Assembly (NCBI GenBank): GCA_029975475.1
Contig: JARKPB010000003.1
Location: 186,001 to 250,000 of the forward strand
Source: Anaerolineaceae bacterium
GTDB lineage: Bacteria > Chloroflexota > Anaerolineae > Anaerolineales > Anaerolineaceae
Reading direction: 5' to 3'
DNA length: 64,000 nucleotides
Every line of letters starts with the position of its first letter. Positions within the stretch are counted from its first letter, which is position 1. The notes beneath the pieces are model-generated. The model worked only from the letters and a program-made list of their open reading frames with translations, searched no databases and was not told the DNA's origin. Shown here one piece after another: positions 18,033-26,941 of this stretch. The position numbers and the translations under genes were made by a program.

Positions 18033-18695
18033 ATGACAGAAAAGTTTCCGGGAGATGCCAACAAAATCCTGCTCTACGGCGGCGGGGGGCACGGAAAAAC
18101 CCTGATTGACCTGATGCGCGCCATGGGCGGCTTTGAGATCGTGGGGGTGGTGGATGATCAGCTCCAGGCTGGCAGCCTGGTGCTGGGCGTGCCGGTGCTG
18201 GGCGGAGCCGAAAGCCTGCCCGGTCTGCGGGAATCGGGGGTGCGCCTGGCAGTGAACGGGGTTGGGGGCATTGGCAACGTCTCCGCGCGGCTGGCGGTTT
18301 TTGACCTGCTGCGGCAGAACGGGTTTGATTTTCCGACCCTGATCCATCCTTCCGCCGTGATTGAACCCAGCGCCAGCCTGGCTCCCGCGGCGCAAATTCT
18401 GGCTCAGACCTATGTATCCAGCGCGGCCGCTGTCGGTTTCGGCACGGTGCTCAACGCCGGGGTGATCATATCGCATGACTGTGTTGTGGGGGAAGTGGTC
18501 AACCTCTCGCCCGGGGCGGCGCTGGCCGGCGGCGTGCGCGTGGAAGACCACGTCCAGATCGGCATGAACGCGACCGTCAACCTCAACCTGACCATCGGGC
18601 GCGGCGCCAGAATCGGCAACGGGGCAACCGTCAAAGCAGATGTCCCCCCCGGCGGTGTGGTTCGCGCCGGGACGATCTGGCCGCCGCGAATTTAG
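18033..18695 (+). CDS. NeuD/PglD-family sugar O- or N-acyltransferase
   Basis: The N-terminal Rossmann-like part binds the sugar nucleotide (ILLYGGGGHGKTLIDLMRAMG...VVDD). The C-terminal half is a left-handed beta helix of hexapeptide repeats, including HPSAVIEPSASLAPAA, GVIISHDCVVGEVVNLSPG and VEDHVQIGMNATVNLNLTIG; the HDC segment holds the catalytic His of this family. Such enzymes acetylate sialic-acid-like sugars or UDP-sugars used in surface glycans. No other glycan gene is adjacent. The upstream region contains a GATATATAT -10-like stretch. Confidence 0.88.
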   Translation: MTEKFPGDANKILLYGGGGHGKTLIDLMRAMGGFEIVGVVDDQLQAGSLVLGVPVLGGAESLPGLRESGVRLAVNGVGGIGNVSARLAVFDLLRQNGFDFPTLIHPSAVIEPSASLAPAAQILAQTYVSSAAAVGFGTVLNAGVIISHDCVVGEVVNLSPGAALAGGVRVEDHVQIGMNATVNLNLTIGRGARIGNGATVKADVPPGGVVRAGTIWPPRI

Positions 18696-18701
18696 CCGGC
18701 T

Positions 18702-20033
18702 TCAGCGCTGGCTCGCAGCGTAGCCGGCGCAATCCAGCGCTTCTTCATTTACATGCCATTCCCCAATACCCTTTATTGTGCAATCAAAGAAAGCCAGGCT
18801 GATGCGGTTGATCTGCGTCAGGATCTCCTGAGCTGACAAACCGGTTTTCTGCCCATCAATCCACCGGGTTAAGATCGGGCTGGTCTGGCCAAAATCGGTC
18901 AGGCTGAGGTGAGTGGCGCCTTGAAGATAAATCTCGGAAGTCAGGGGGGCTTCATCGCGCAGATATTCGAGATTCTGGCCGTACTGAGGCAGCGGCTCCA
19001 TCCTGCCCCACAGGCTGTCGGAATAGATATGCAGCAGCGCGGCCGGATATGGCTGCGGATTGAATGAGAACTGTCCCGCCTGGACAGATTGAATATCGGC
19101 CATAAAAGGCGCTTCCAGCGAGATCACCGCCCGGACCTCGCGGCGAAGCCTACCCAGGCCCAGAACGGCCGAACCGCCCAGGGAATGACCGATCAATCCG
19201 ATCCGCTCGCTGTCAATCAGGCGATAAACCGCGGGCGCCTGGGGGTCAGACTGTCTGGCTTTGATTTCGTCCAAGAGAAAATTCAGATCGCCCACGCGGA
19301 TGCCCATCCATTTTTGATACAGCCTCAGGCTGGTTTCAGGGTCATTTCGCGCGTCCTCGCGGATTAATTCATTGACATAGCCCTGATCAATCCAGATGGG
19401 TTGTCCTTGCGCTCCTCTGGTAAAAAATGCCTGACCGGTGTGATCCGGCGCGGCGATCACATAGCCGTGGCTGGCCAGTTCGGTATACAGCGTTTCGTTG
19501 CTGGTGCGTACCCCCAGGCTGCCGTGAGAAAACAGGACCAGAGGATAGGTCCCCTGACCATCGGCTGGATACCAGAACTCAACCCGCAGTGAACGGTTTT
19601 CACCATCTGGCGCGTAAGGGTCGATCCGGCTGCTGTCGCTGAAGACCTCCTCAAAACGAGCCACAGGATGCGGGCCGGTCGGTAAAAGAGCCGGGTGCGG
19701 CGGAAAGAGAATGACCGGCAGACAGGCGGCGAAGAAAAGCAGGCCGCGCCCGGCCGCCCCCAGCCAGAATCCCGCCCGGCCAGTAGAATGGCCTTTGCTG
19801 GGCCGAAACAGGTTCAGCCCGGCACTGACCAGCATCGCCAGCAAAACCGCGGCGAGCAGGTAATACCGCCAGCCCCACTGAACAGCGCCAATCAGCAGCA
19901 ATAATCCAAAAATAGCGGCTGGGCCAATGAACACAATACTGCGGATTTTTCGCGCAGATCCACTTTTGAGCCGTGCGAAAGCGATCGCCGCGGCTTCAGC
20001 CGCAAGCAGTCCCGCGAAAAGGTACCAACCCAT
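18702..20033 (-). CDS. Membrane-anchored alpha/beta hydrolase, PAF-acetylhydrolase-like
   Basis: Three or four N-terminal hydrophobic segments (to about residue 120) precede an alpha/beta hydrolase domain. The segment LVLFSHGSLGVRTSNETLYTELASHGYVIAAPDHTG carries the oxyanion region, and GLIGHSLGGSAVLG holds the nucleophile Ser; VISLEAPF and GATHLSLTDFG fit the acid and His positions. The pattern is that of class II PAF acetylhydrolases and dienelactone-hydrolase-like enzymes, which cut short acyl esters from lipids. It is the last gene of the six-gene operon starting at 24097; AAGGA lies inside the end of mpg. Confidence 0.8.
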   Translation of the reverse strand: MGWYLFAGLLAAEAAAIAFARLKSGSARKIRSIVFIGPAAIFGLLLLIGAVQWGWRYYLLAAVLLAMLVSAGLNLFRPSKGHSTGRAGFWLGAAGRGLLFFAACLPVILFPPHPALLPTGPHPVARFEEVFSDSSRIDPYAPDGENRSLRVEFWYPADGQGTYPLVLFSHGSLGVRTSNETLYTELASHGYVIAAPDHTGQAFFTRGAQGQPIWIDQGYVNELIREDARNDPETSLRLYQKWMGIRVGDLNFLLDEIKARQSDPQAPAVYRLIDSERIGLIGHSLGGSAVLGLGRLRREVRAVISLEAPFMADIQSVQAGQFSFNPQPYPAALLHIYSDSLWGRMEPLPQYGQNLEYLRDEAPLTSEIYLQGATHLSLTDFGQTSPILTRWIDGQKTGLSAQEILTQINRISLAFFDCTIKGIGEWHVNEEALDCAGYAASQR

Positions 20034-20045
20034 AGTTATTTATCC

Positions 20046-20645
20046 TTATAAAGCTTTATTTGGAACCCGCGGCAGCCAGTACCGCCAGGGCAAACTGCGC
20101 CAGGGCTCGGGAACACTCGAAATGCCCACCCGCGGCCCGCAGCGGATGTCCGTTTCTGCCGGCCGCTCGCCCGCTTCGATCCAGAGCGCGTCAGCGGTCA
20201 GCAGACTGATCCCGTTCAGACGGCCGTCAATCCCAAAAGCGCGGGTTAACCGCCCCGGGCCGCTCAACCAGTCGGGCTCGGCAATTCCCGCCCGGCGGAT
20301 CGCGATGATTTCCCGGCCGATCAGCGGACGAAGGGCGCGAATCAGCACCGCAGCCGGGTATTCTTCGGGGCCGCAGACCGCGTTCAAACACCAGTGCATC
20401 CCGTAAGTGAAATAAATATACGCCCGGCCCGGCGGGCCGTACATCACCGCCGTGCGGGCCGTTCGGCCTGCGCGCGCATGGCAGGCCAGGTCCTGCTCAC
20501 CATCATAAGCCTCGGTCTCGATGATCACCCCGGCCAGAAGATGTTCATCCAGACGCCGAACCAGGCAGCAGCCAAGCAGGCTGCGGGCGACCTGTTGGAC
20601 CGGCTGGCGGTAAAAATCTTCCGGCAGGGGAGCGTATGTGATCAT
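20046..20645 (-). CDS. 3-methyladenine DNA glycosylase (AAG/Mpg type)
   Basis: The 199-residue protein has the AAG blocks LARSLLGCCLVRR, GVIIETEAYDGEQDLACHA (with the catalytic Glu), GPPGRAYIYFTYGMHWCLNAV and GPGRLTRAFGID. It flips out and excises alkylated purines, starting base excision repair. The ATG overlaps the stop of the preceding membrane-protein gene as ATGA, so the longer frame starting 42 bases upstream is rejected. Its place inside an operon of envelope hydrolases is unexpected for a DNA repair gene. Confidence 0.92.
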   Translation of the reverse strand: MITYAPLPEDFYRQPVQQVARSLLGCCLVRRLDEHLLAGVIIETEAYDGEQDLACHARAGRTARTAVMYGPPGRAYIYFTYGMHWCLNAVCGPEEYPAAVLIRALRPLIGREIIAIRRAGIAEPDWLSGPGRLTRAFGIDGRLNGISLLTADALWIEAGERPAETDIRCGPRVGISSVPEPWRSLPWRYWLPRVPNKAL

Positions 20646-21421
20646 CCAACCGCCGTCTGACGAAACACGGCGCGGCCAACCATCCACCAGCCGGCTTCAA
20701 ACCCCAGGTGCGCCAGCACGGCAGCTTCCAGACCGGCCTGCCAGTAAACCCAGCCAAACGCCCAGCCTGCCAGGATTTGCGGCAGCAGTACGCGCGCGAC
20801 CAGAACCGCGTTCAAGCCCAGCCGCAGCCCGGCGGTGAGCAGCTGATTTAACCCCGATCCCAGCGCGGAAAAGGTGATCGCCGCGAGCCAGGCGCCGTCT
20901 GCCGCCGCGCCGCTGGCATCCTGCCAGACCCACCCGAGCAGCCAGACAATCAGCGAACAAAGAAACAGCCGCAGGGTCACCTCTTCCGGCAGGGCAGACA
21001 GCCATGACAGCCCCCGTTGCCAGGCTGGCTGACGGGCTTCCAGCCCGCGCAGCCGCGCATCCGCGCTCGGGAAGACCGCCCTTGAAGCCAGAGCCAGCAG
21101 CCAGCCCAGCAGCAGCCCCCCGGACAGGCCGAGCAGCCCCTCTCGCAGCCAACCTGACGGCAGGGATGTCCCTGTCATCCAGGCTCTCAGCCAGACCGCG
21201 CCTGCCCCTAATCGTGAAGCGGGGAACAGGCCAATTGCCAGAGCCAGCAAAAAGACTCCTTCTGCCTGGATCAGCAACATCCAGGCGACCAGGCGGGGGG
21301 AAAGACGCATTTCGGCCAGACGAGCCCGCCCCGCTTCAATCAGGTTCGGCCACTGCGCCAGAACACCGGCCGTCCCGGCGATTGAAAGAACGATGAATTC
21401 CTGCCAGGGATAATCCGGCAA
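20642..21421 (-). CDS. CPBP-like intramembrane protease-family protein with divergent motifs
   Basis: About eight hydrophobic segments over 259 residues. SALPEEVTLRLFL supplies the EExxxR motif of CPBP (Abi/Rce1) proteases, and LAHLGFEAGW fits the last His-containing motif, but the middle FxxxH motif reads FSALGSG and lacks the His. The protein may therefore be inactive or use another residue. The start is the TTG directly after AGGAGG; the longer open frame would overlap the preceding gene by about 94 bases. Coupled to mpg through ATGA. Confidence 0.65.
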   Translation of the reverse strand: MPDYPWQEFIVLSIAGTAGVLAQWPNLIEAGRARLAEMRLSPRLVAWMLLIQAEGVFLLALAIGLFPASRLGAGAVWLRAWMTGTSLPSGWLREGLLGLSGGLLLGWLLALASRAVFPSADARLRGLEARQPAWQRGLSWLSALPEEVTLRLFLCSLIVWLLGWVWQDASGAAADGAWLAAITFSALGSGLNQLLTAGLRLGLNAVLVARVLLPQILAGWAFGWVYWQAGLEAAVLAHLGFEAGWWMVGRAVFRQTAVG

Positions 21422-21444
21422 CCTTCCTCCTGTCTGAGATAGTT

Positions 21445-22419
21445 TCAAGAGATGAGGTTGGGATCCAGAAGGTATTCCCACCAGTTGGTCGAAACGCGCT
21501 GGATCTGGCCGCTGACCCGCGGCAGATGCTCTAACCACCAGAGATGATGCAGGCGAATATCACCGCTGCCCCAGTCGCGGCAATCCACCTGACGCGGCGC
21601 GCCGGTCAGGTCGGGGAAATGCAGCCAGGTATCACACCGGCTCCAGACCAGCCGCTGATTCCCCCAGTCATAATCCTCTTCGCTGTTCGGGGCATAATGG
21701 ATCGTTCCGACCTCTGCCCTGCCGGGGTGCGTTTTTTCAACCCGGGTGAAGCGTTCCCACAAATTCGCGTCGCCGAGATGGCGGCGGTAAACGCGCTGCA
21801 TGCAGAATTCGACCCGATGGCCAAAGGATTCCAGCATTTCGCCCACCCCGCGCTGGTAATTAAATCCCATGATCACATACCGCCTGCCCGGCTCAGCGGT
21901 CAGAAGCGGTTCGGAATTGCAGAAAAACGCTCCCGGCCCGACCATGCGGGATTCAAAAAATCCGGCGTAAGGGGGGCCAAACAACCAGACTTCGTCAATT
22001 TCGCGGCTGCGCACCCTGGCATTCAAAGCGTATTCGCTGATAATACGCCCGTAATCCGCTTCATCCGGCTGGTGAAAACCAGCGCTGGCGCGCAGACTGG
22101 CCAGAAACCCCTCAACCTCGTAACGAAAGCCGTCTTGTTTGACTGGCAGGCTGTCCAGAGTCTGCGTTTCCACAACCTGAAAGTTGGCGTATCCCCCGCT
22201 GGCTGCCCGCAGGTCGTTGATATACGCCTGCATCAGACGTAGCGGGTTTTGCCAGCCCATGACCTCCGATAAACGCTGACCGCCATGAGCCAGGACGGCT
22301 GGATCATAAATCAACACCGCCACCTTGCGGCTGACTGGCGCCGGGCTTCCACCCGGCTGCGGCGGGGTGGTTTCGCCGCGTAAAACAGAACGTACCCAGT
22401 CTAAAACACCCTGGCTCAT
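21445..22419 (-). CDS. Conserved-looking protein of unknown function
   Basis: A 324-residue soluble protein with no signal peptide or membrane segment. It contains many aromatic residues and acid/His-rich stretches, for example EVWLFGPPYAGFFESRMVGPGAFFCNSEP, VIMGFNYQRGVGEMLESFGHRVEFCMQRVY and CRDWGSGDIRLHHLWWLEHLP. The last parts look like possible metal or catalytic sites, but I recognise no family. It begins with an ATG overlapping the M28 peptidase stop, so it is translationally coupled to that gene. Confidence 0.7.
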   Translation of the reverse strand: MSQGVLDWVRSVLRGETTPPQPGGSPAPVSRKVAVLIYDPAVLAHGGQRLSEVMGWQNPLRLMQAYINDLRAASGGYANFQVVETQTLDSLPVKQDGFRYEVEGFLASLRASAGFHQPDEADYGRIISEYALNARVRSREIDEVWLFGPPYAGFFESRMVGPGAFFCNSEPLLTAEPGRRYVIMGFNYQRGVGEMLESFGHRVEFCMQRVYRRHLGDANLWERFTRVEKTHPGRAEVGTIHYAPNSEEDYDWGNQRLVWSRCDTWLHFPDLTGAPRQVDCRDWGSGDIRLHHLWWLEHLPRVSGQIQRVSTNWWEYLLDPNLIS

Positions 22420-23726
22420 TCTTTCACCTCCACTATCGGGCCGGCCGCCAGACTGGCATCCACCTCGCGAATGTAGGCTTCTGCCAGGTCGGCGGTTTTT
22501 TCGAGAATCTCAGGGCGGATTCCTGCCAGATGGTCATTCTCGGAGTGAATATGGAGCAGTTCCAGCTGGTTCGCGTCAGGAATGCGCAGCAGCCAGGCCA
22601 GAAACCGCGCCGGCGGGCTAAGCCGGGCCTGATTTTCACGCAGCAGAGACACCGCGCGGGTAAAACCGCGGTCGATCCAGGCAGAATGATCTGAAGTGCC
22701 GCCGGACAGGATCGTCTCCCACAGGCGGATGGTTTGAATATCAAACCGGGCTGCCAGGCGCTCAATCCGCGCCAGCGCTTCTTGATCAGCCGGCTTCCGC
22801 CGCAGCAGGCCCTGACCGGTATGCACGGTCAGTTTTTCGCCTACCCCGACACAATCAGCGTTTAGCAGATAGAAACGATCCTTCAGCAACTGTGCGCTAA
22901 ATCGGCGCACAAACTGCCGCGAGCCAAACAGCCCGCGTTCTTCAGCTCCCCACCAGGCGAAATACACTTCCAGATTCGAGGGCGGGTTTGTTTTCAACCT
23001 GCGCGCAACTTCGACTACCAGCGCGGTTCCCGAACCATTGTCATCCGCGCCCGGGCTGTCGCTGCGCGGCCAGAAAAGCGCGCTCAGGTTCATTAACAGC
23101 ATGGCCAGAATAAAAGGCAGGTTCAAAATAAGCGCAGCACGGCCGCTGAAATCCGCGGCCGGTTTCACCCAGTGCCAGCCGATGACATTGAGGAGAACAA
23201 ACAGCAGGTAAAAGCCCAGAAACAGCAGACCGATAATCCCCAGGGGCATGATATAAGCGTACACACCCTGCAGGCGGTGGGCCCAGGGCGGCAGGTTCCG
23301 CGGAGTATCGTAATGCGCGCAGAGCAGCAAGGCGGGACCTTTTTGACTGGCAGCAACATAGTCAGATAACGGCCGTTTCAACCCGGCCAAAATGTTCTGG
23401 CTGAGGGTGCGCGCCAGACGCAGTTCGAGCCATTTTTGGAAGAAAAAAATATTTCCCAGATACAGGCCGAAACCAACCGCCCCCAGAACAGTCTTCCCGC
23501 TCACCGACAGCGCGATCGAACCGATCAACCAGGCCAGCATGAAGAGATTGGACAGCGGGCGGAAATTTTCCGGACCAATAAAGGTGAAGGGATCGCTTTC
23601 CACCGCCAGGCCGAGCTCCCGACAGCGCGCGGTCAGCCACACCTGAGCAGCGCCTTCGCCCGGGCTGCCCGCCCGCCGGGGACCAACCTCCTCCTGCAAA
23701 CGCTGAAGGTAGGCGGTGGCGCTCAT
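22416..23726 (-). CDS. M28-family metallopeptidase with membrane segments
   Basis: The metal-site residues of the M28 (aminopeptidase Y/PgcP-like) family are in place: LLCAHYDTP, SPGADDNGSG, WWGAEERGLFGS, LNADCVGVG and LLHIHSENDH. Between the first His-Tyr-Asp block and the DDN block are three or four membrane helices, an insertion seen in some membrane-bound members. The enzyme would bind two zinc ions and cleave N-terminal residues of peptides. It overlaps the genes on both sides by ATGA. Confidence 0.88.
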   Translation of the reverse strand: MSATAYLQRLQEEVGPRRAGSPGEGAAQVWLTARCRELGLAVESDPFTFIGPENFRPLSNLFMLAWLIGSIALSVSGKTVLGAVGFGLYLGNIFFFQKWLELRLARTLSQNILAGLKRPLSDYVAASQKGPALLLCAHYDTPRNLPPWAHRLQGVYAYIMPLGIIGLLFLGFYLLFVLLNVIGWHWVKPAADFSGRAALILNLPFILAMLLMNLSALFWPRSDSPGADDNGSGTALVVEVARRLKTNPPSNLEVYFAWWGAEERGLFGSRQFVRRFSAQLLKDRFYLLNADCVGVGEKLTVHTGQGLLRRKPADQEALARIERLAARFDIQTIRLWETILSGGTSDHSAWIDRGFTRAVSLLRENQARLSPPARFLAWLLRIPDANQLELLHIHSENDHLAGIRPEILEKTADLAEAYIREVDASLAAGPIVEVKE

Positions 23727-24097
23727 TGTTGGTCAGGCAGCTTATACCAGTAAATTGTTCCCTGCGCGCCGCCGGTGTAGGTATCCTTTAATCCATCTGC
23801 GCCGTTCAGCGTGTAGGTACGGGTCGTGCGAAAGTCATTGGGCGGAAAGTAAAATTCAGCGGTGATTTGATCGAAAGTGATTTCCAGCGGCTTCACCTCA
23901 AAATCCGCCCCAGTTTTCGTATCCCAGGCTTTAATCACCACCTGATCGCCTTCGACAGCGATGCTCATGCGCGCCGTCGTGGCGTCCGATGCCCAGGTGC
24001 CGATAAAACCCGGATCGATGGGCGGCTTTTTTTGACAGCCAGCCGCAGCCAAACAAACCAGGAGGAGCGACAGGAACAAAAAATGCCAGCGTTTCAT
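23723..24097 (-). CDS. Small lipoprotein
   Basis: A 124-residue protein with a lipoprotein signal (lipobox AAGC) and a small beta-barrel-like body (GFIGTWASDATTARMSIAVEGDQVVIKAWD...), resembling lipocalin-like or META-type small domains in pattern only. It is the first gene of the six-gene leftward operon and overlaps the M28 gene by ATGA. Function unknown. Confidence 0.7.
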   Translation of the reverse strand: MKRWHFLFLSLLLVCLAAAGCQKKPPIDPGFIGTWASDATTARMSIAVEGDQVVIKAWDTKTGADFEVKPLEITFDQITAEFYFPPNDFRTTRTYTLNGADGLKDTYTGGAQGTIYWYKLPDQQ

Positions 24098-24132
24098 TGG
24101 TAGACCTCCGCAGCTTTTTCATTGATTGTACA

Positions 24133-25014
24133 TCAACTGCTTTGCGCGGGTTCAACCGGTTTGCGCTGCGCCGCGAGCAGCGGGTATTGAGCCAGCAGAA
24201 TCGCGCCAAAGATTAAGACACAACCCAGCAGCTGGCTCCAGTTCAATGTTTCGGAGAGGATCAGGTAGCCAAAGACAGCAGAAAACACCGCTTCCATGCT
24301 TAAAATGATGGCCGCGTCTGCCGGAGGAGCGTACTTCTGACCGTACGCCTGCAGGGTATAGGCGATCGAAGTTGAAAAGATGCCAATATACAGGATAGCC
24401 GGCCAGGCGTCCACGAATCCTGGAGCGGTGTGCCATTCCAGCGGAATCCCGAATGCGAAATCCAGGGCAGCGGTGACCAGAAATTGTCCGGCCGAAAACT
24501 GAAGCACGTCAACCTGTTCCACCGCCCGGCCAACCACAATCACGTGCAGCGCCCAGAAAAGCGCCCCGATCAGCACCAGCCAGTCGCCAATCACAAAGCG
24601 GATTTCGCCGGTACCGGAAAGCAGATACATTCCAATCACGGTAAGAAACACAGCTGCCCAGACCGGCCAGGGCTGCGCCTGACGCCAGAAGAGCAGCAGC
24701 AGAAGGGGCACAAGAACCACGTAAATACCGGTGATAAACCCGGCGTTGCCCGCCGTGGTGGTGATTAACCCGGCCTGCTGCAGCGCGCTGGCTGCGAAAA
24801 GTAATCCTCCCGCCATCAGCATCCAGCGCAGTTTCGACCAGCGCAAATCCATTTGAAAACGAGCCAGGGCAAGCAGAATCAACCCGCCGAGTAAAAAGCG
24901 CGAACCGTTGATCAGCAATACACCCAGTTGCGAAGCGGCCAGCCGCTGGGCAACAAACGCAGACCCCCAGATTAACGCGGTCAGAAGCAAGATAAGGTTA
25001 GCTTTAAAACGCAA
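24133..25014 (-). CDS. EamA/DMT-family transporter
   Basis: A 293-residue protein with ten predicted membrane helices in two EamA repeats; ALIWGSAFVAQRLA opens the first and GALFWALHVIVVGRAV the second, with the usual SMEAVFSAVFGYLILSE near the end. These drug/metabolite transporters export amino acids, nucleotides or other metabolites. The TTG start is supported by AAGGA nine bases upstream. It lies 35 bases ahead of the lipoprotein gene and may be read together with that operon. Confidence 0.88.
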   Translation of the reverse strand: MRFKANLILLLTALIWGSAFVAQRLAASQLGVLLINGSRFLLGGLILLALARFQMDLRWSKLRWMLMAGGLLFAASALQQAGLITTTAGNAGFITGIYVVLVPLLLLLFWRQAQPWPVWAAVFLTVIGMYLLSGTGEIRFVIGDWLVLIGALFWALHVIVVGRAVEQVDVLQFSAGQFLVTAALDFAFGIPLEWHTAPGFVDAWPAILYIGIFSTSIAYTLQAYGQKYAPPADAAIILSMEAVFSAVFGYLILSETLNWSQLLGCVLIFGAILLAQYPLLAAQRKPVEPAQSS

Positions 25015-25168
25015 GTTTCAAATCCTTTGTGGTTTAGTTCATGATCAGATTATTGGTAATGATTTTACCTGGAAATTGACCGCGCCTGGTAAGAACCTTG
25101 CAACCTGAGTATTTAGAAACTGCCGCAATTATTGGCGGCTCAATGCACTGCAGAACCAGCCATGGCGC

Positions 25169-25197
25169 TTGCCTGCAGAATCAGGTTGTGATAGACT
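25169..25197 (+). promoter_or_regulatory. Promoter giving a leaderless mRNA for the receiver-fusion gene
   Basis: -35 TTGCCT (25169-25174), 17-base spacer, -10 TAGACT (25192-25197). The ATG at 25204 is at the expected first transcribed base and no Shine-Dalgarno sequence exists. The remaining gap 25015-25168 shows no gene. Confidence 0.55.
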
Positions 25198-25203
25198 GAT
25201 AAC

Positions 25204-26922
25204 ATGCCTGTTCAGATTTTGGTGGCTTCACCTCATCCTGCCTTTGGAGAACTGATCCGGATCAGCCTGGAAGACAGCAGCAGTTACCGGGTGCGTCTGG
25301 TGCAAAACGCTGTGGACGCAGCCAATGCTGCGAGCCGCAGCGCGTTTGATCTGGCCATCCTGGACAGCGACCTGCGCGATCAACCGCTGGCCGGGCTGGC
25401 AAGAACCATCCTCGCCCAGCGGCCAGAGACGCGCCTGATTGTCATCCCACCCAATAACGATCCCAATCATCCTTCCCTGGCAGGGATTCCGGTTCAGGGC
25501 TTCCTAAAAAAACCATTCTATTTACCAGAATTGTTAGAAATGGTGGAGAAAATCATCAGCACCAGACCTGAAACCCCTCCTCCAGCGGCACCGCCCGCGG
25601 CTCATCCTCCCGCGAAACGCCCGTCGCCGACCCCGGCCGCTGCCGCGCAGGCCGCTCCCCAGCCGACAGCCCCGGCGGTGACCATGCAGCCCTGGCTGAG
25701 CGACGCTGCCCAGGCAGCCCAATACCTGACTCGCATGCTGCTGGACTCGAACGCTCATGCCGCGTTGATTCTTCAGGAAGGAAAGATTTGGGCTTACGCC
25801 GGTCATCTTGAGCAAAGCGGGGCTCAGGAAGTTGCCGCTGTGATCTCCCGCTACTGGAACAGTCAACAGCGCGGCGACCTGGCCCGGTTTATCCGCCTGG
25901 ATTCGAATTCAACCGATTATCTCCTTTATGCCACCCCGATGGGAGAAACGCTGGCACTGGCAATGGTCTTTGATATCGCCATGCCGCTCACCCGCATCCG
26001 CAATCAGGCCAACCAGCTGGCGCGCACGCTCATCTCAACCCCGCCGCCTCAAAATGCCGAACCCTCTGCCCCGGCTGTCCAGCCCAAACCGGCCAGTCCC
26101 AAAGAACCCGCCGTTCCCGCCGCGCCCCAAGCGCCTGAAAGCGGTGAAAACCTGACAGATGCCTGGGAAGAGTCATCCGAACCTGCAGAAGCCAGCTGGG
26201 AACCGGGTGATGAGGTTAAGCTTTCCAGTTTCCTGGAGAGCGTCCCGCCGCCAGACCCGGATACTACGAAGCAAACGCCCAAGCCTGAAACCGGGGGGCT
26301 GCCCGAGTTCGTCTTCCCGTGGGAAGAGACCATGTCCACACCGGTCAACCCCAGCGCTGCGCCGACCATCCCGCTGCGCGTGCGAGATTTGAATCCCTCT
26401 CAGCCGCCGCAGCCGTCTACCCCACCCCTTTCGATTGAAGCCACGCAGGTCAGCAAGCCGGTTCGATCAAAATCGCCATTCGGAGTACCGGAGAGTCTCA
26501 GCGATCTCGATCCGCTCCAACCCGGACTGGCGCGCCTGACCTACACGTGCGTCCTGGTTCCGCGCATACCCGGCCACGCCCTCAACGGTGAGCTGGCTGA
26601 GAAGTTGAATCAATGGGTGCCTCAGCTCTGCATTGCCTTTGGCTGGCGAATGAGCGATTGCTCCGTCAAATCCAATTACCTGATGTGGACAATCGATGTG
26701 ATTCCTTCGATCTCCCCTGGTTCGCTGGTGCGCACGCTGCGCCAGAAACTGTCTGAGCGCATGTTTGCCACCTTCCCGAAACTGCGCGGGCAAAATCCCT
26801 CCGGCGATTTTTGGGCGCCCGGCTACCTGATCATCAGCGGCAGCATCCCCCCAACCCCGCAACTCATTCAGGATTTCATCCGCCAGACTCGCCAGTGGCA
26901 AGGCGTTCCATCCACCACATAG
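25204..26922 (+). CDS. Receiver - roadblock/LC7 - inactivated IS200-type (Y1) transposase domain fusion
   Basis: Residues 1-120 form a response-regulator receiver (AILDSDLRDQPLAGL with the phospho-acceptor Asp region; LKKPFYLPELLEMVEKI with the conserved Lys). A Pro/Ala linker leads to a roadblock/LC7-like domain at about 160-280 (HAALILQEGKIWAYAG...). After a second disordered Pro/Glu linker, residues 442-562 match the whole IS200/IS605 TnpA fold. The HUH position reads NYLMWTID (Tyr492, Met494 in place of His-x-His), and the catalytic Tyr is Phe558 in DFIRQ. The transposase part is thus catalytically dead and probably reused for DNA binding or dimerisation. There are no IS ends around it. 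Function unknown. Confidence 0.8.
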   Translation: MPVQILVASPHPAFGELIRISLEDSSSYRVRLVQNAVDAANAASRSAFDLAILDSDLRDQPLAGLARTILAQRPETRLIVIPPNNDPNHPSLAGIPVQGFLKKPFYLPELLEMVEKIISTRPETPPPAAPPAAHPPAKRPSPTPAAAAQAAPQPTAPAVTMQPWLSDAAQAAQYLTRMLLDSNAHAALILQEGKIWAYAGHLEQSGAQEVAAVISRYWNSQQRGDLARFIRLDSNSTDYLLYATPMGETLALAMVFDIAMPLTRIRNQANQLARTLISTPPPQNAEPSAPAVQPKPASPKEPAVPAAPQAPESGENLTDAWEESSEPAEASWEPGDEVKLSSFLESVPPPDPDTTKQTPKPETGGLPEFVFPWEETMSTPVNPSAAPTIPLRVRDLNPSQPPQPSTPPLSIEATQVSKPVRSKSPFGVPESLSDLDPLQPGLARLTYTCVLVPRIPGHALNGELAEKLNQWVPQLCIAFGWRMSDCSVKSNYLMWTIDVIPSISPGSLVRTLRQKLSERMFATFPKLRGQNPSGDFWAPGYLIISGSIPPTPQLIQDFIRQTRQWQGVPSTT

Positions 26923-26941
26923 ACAATCCGGATCCAAGAAC

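Noticed and set aside
25204-26922. An active IS200-type insertion sequence
   Set aside because: The transposase domain lacks HUH and Tyr residues, is fused in frame to receiver and roadblock domains, and there are no subterminal hairpins or IS ends around the gene.
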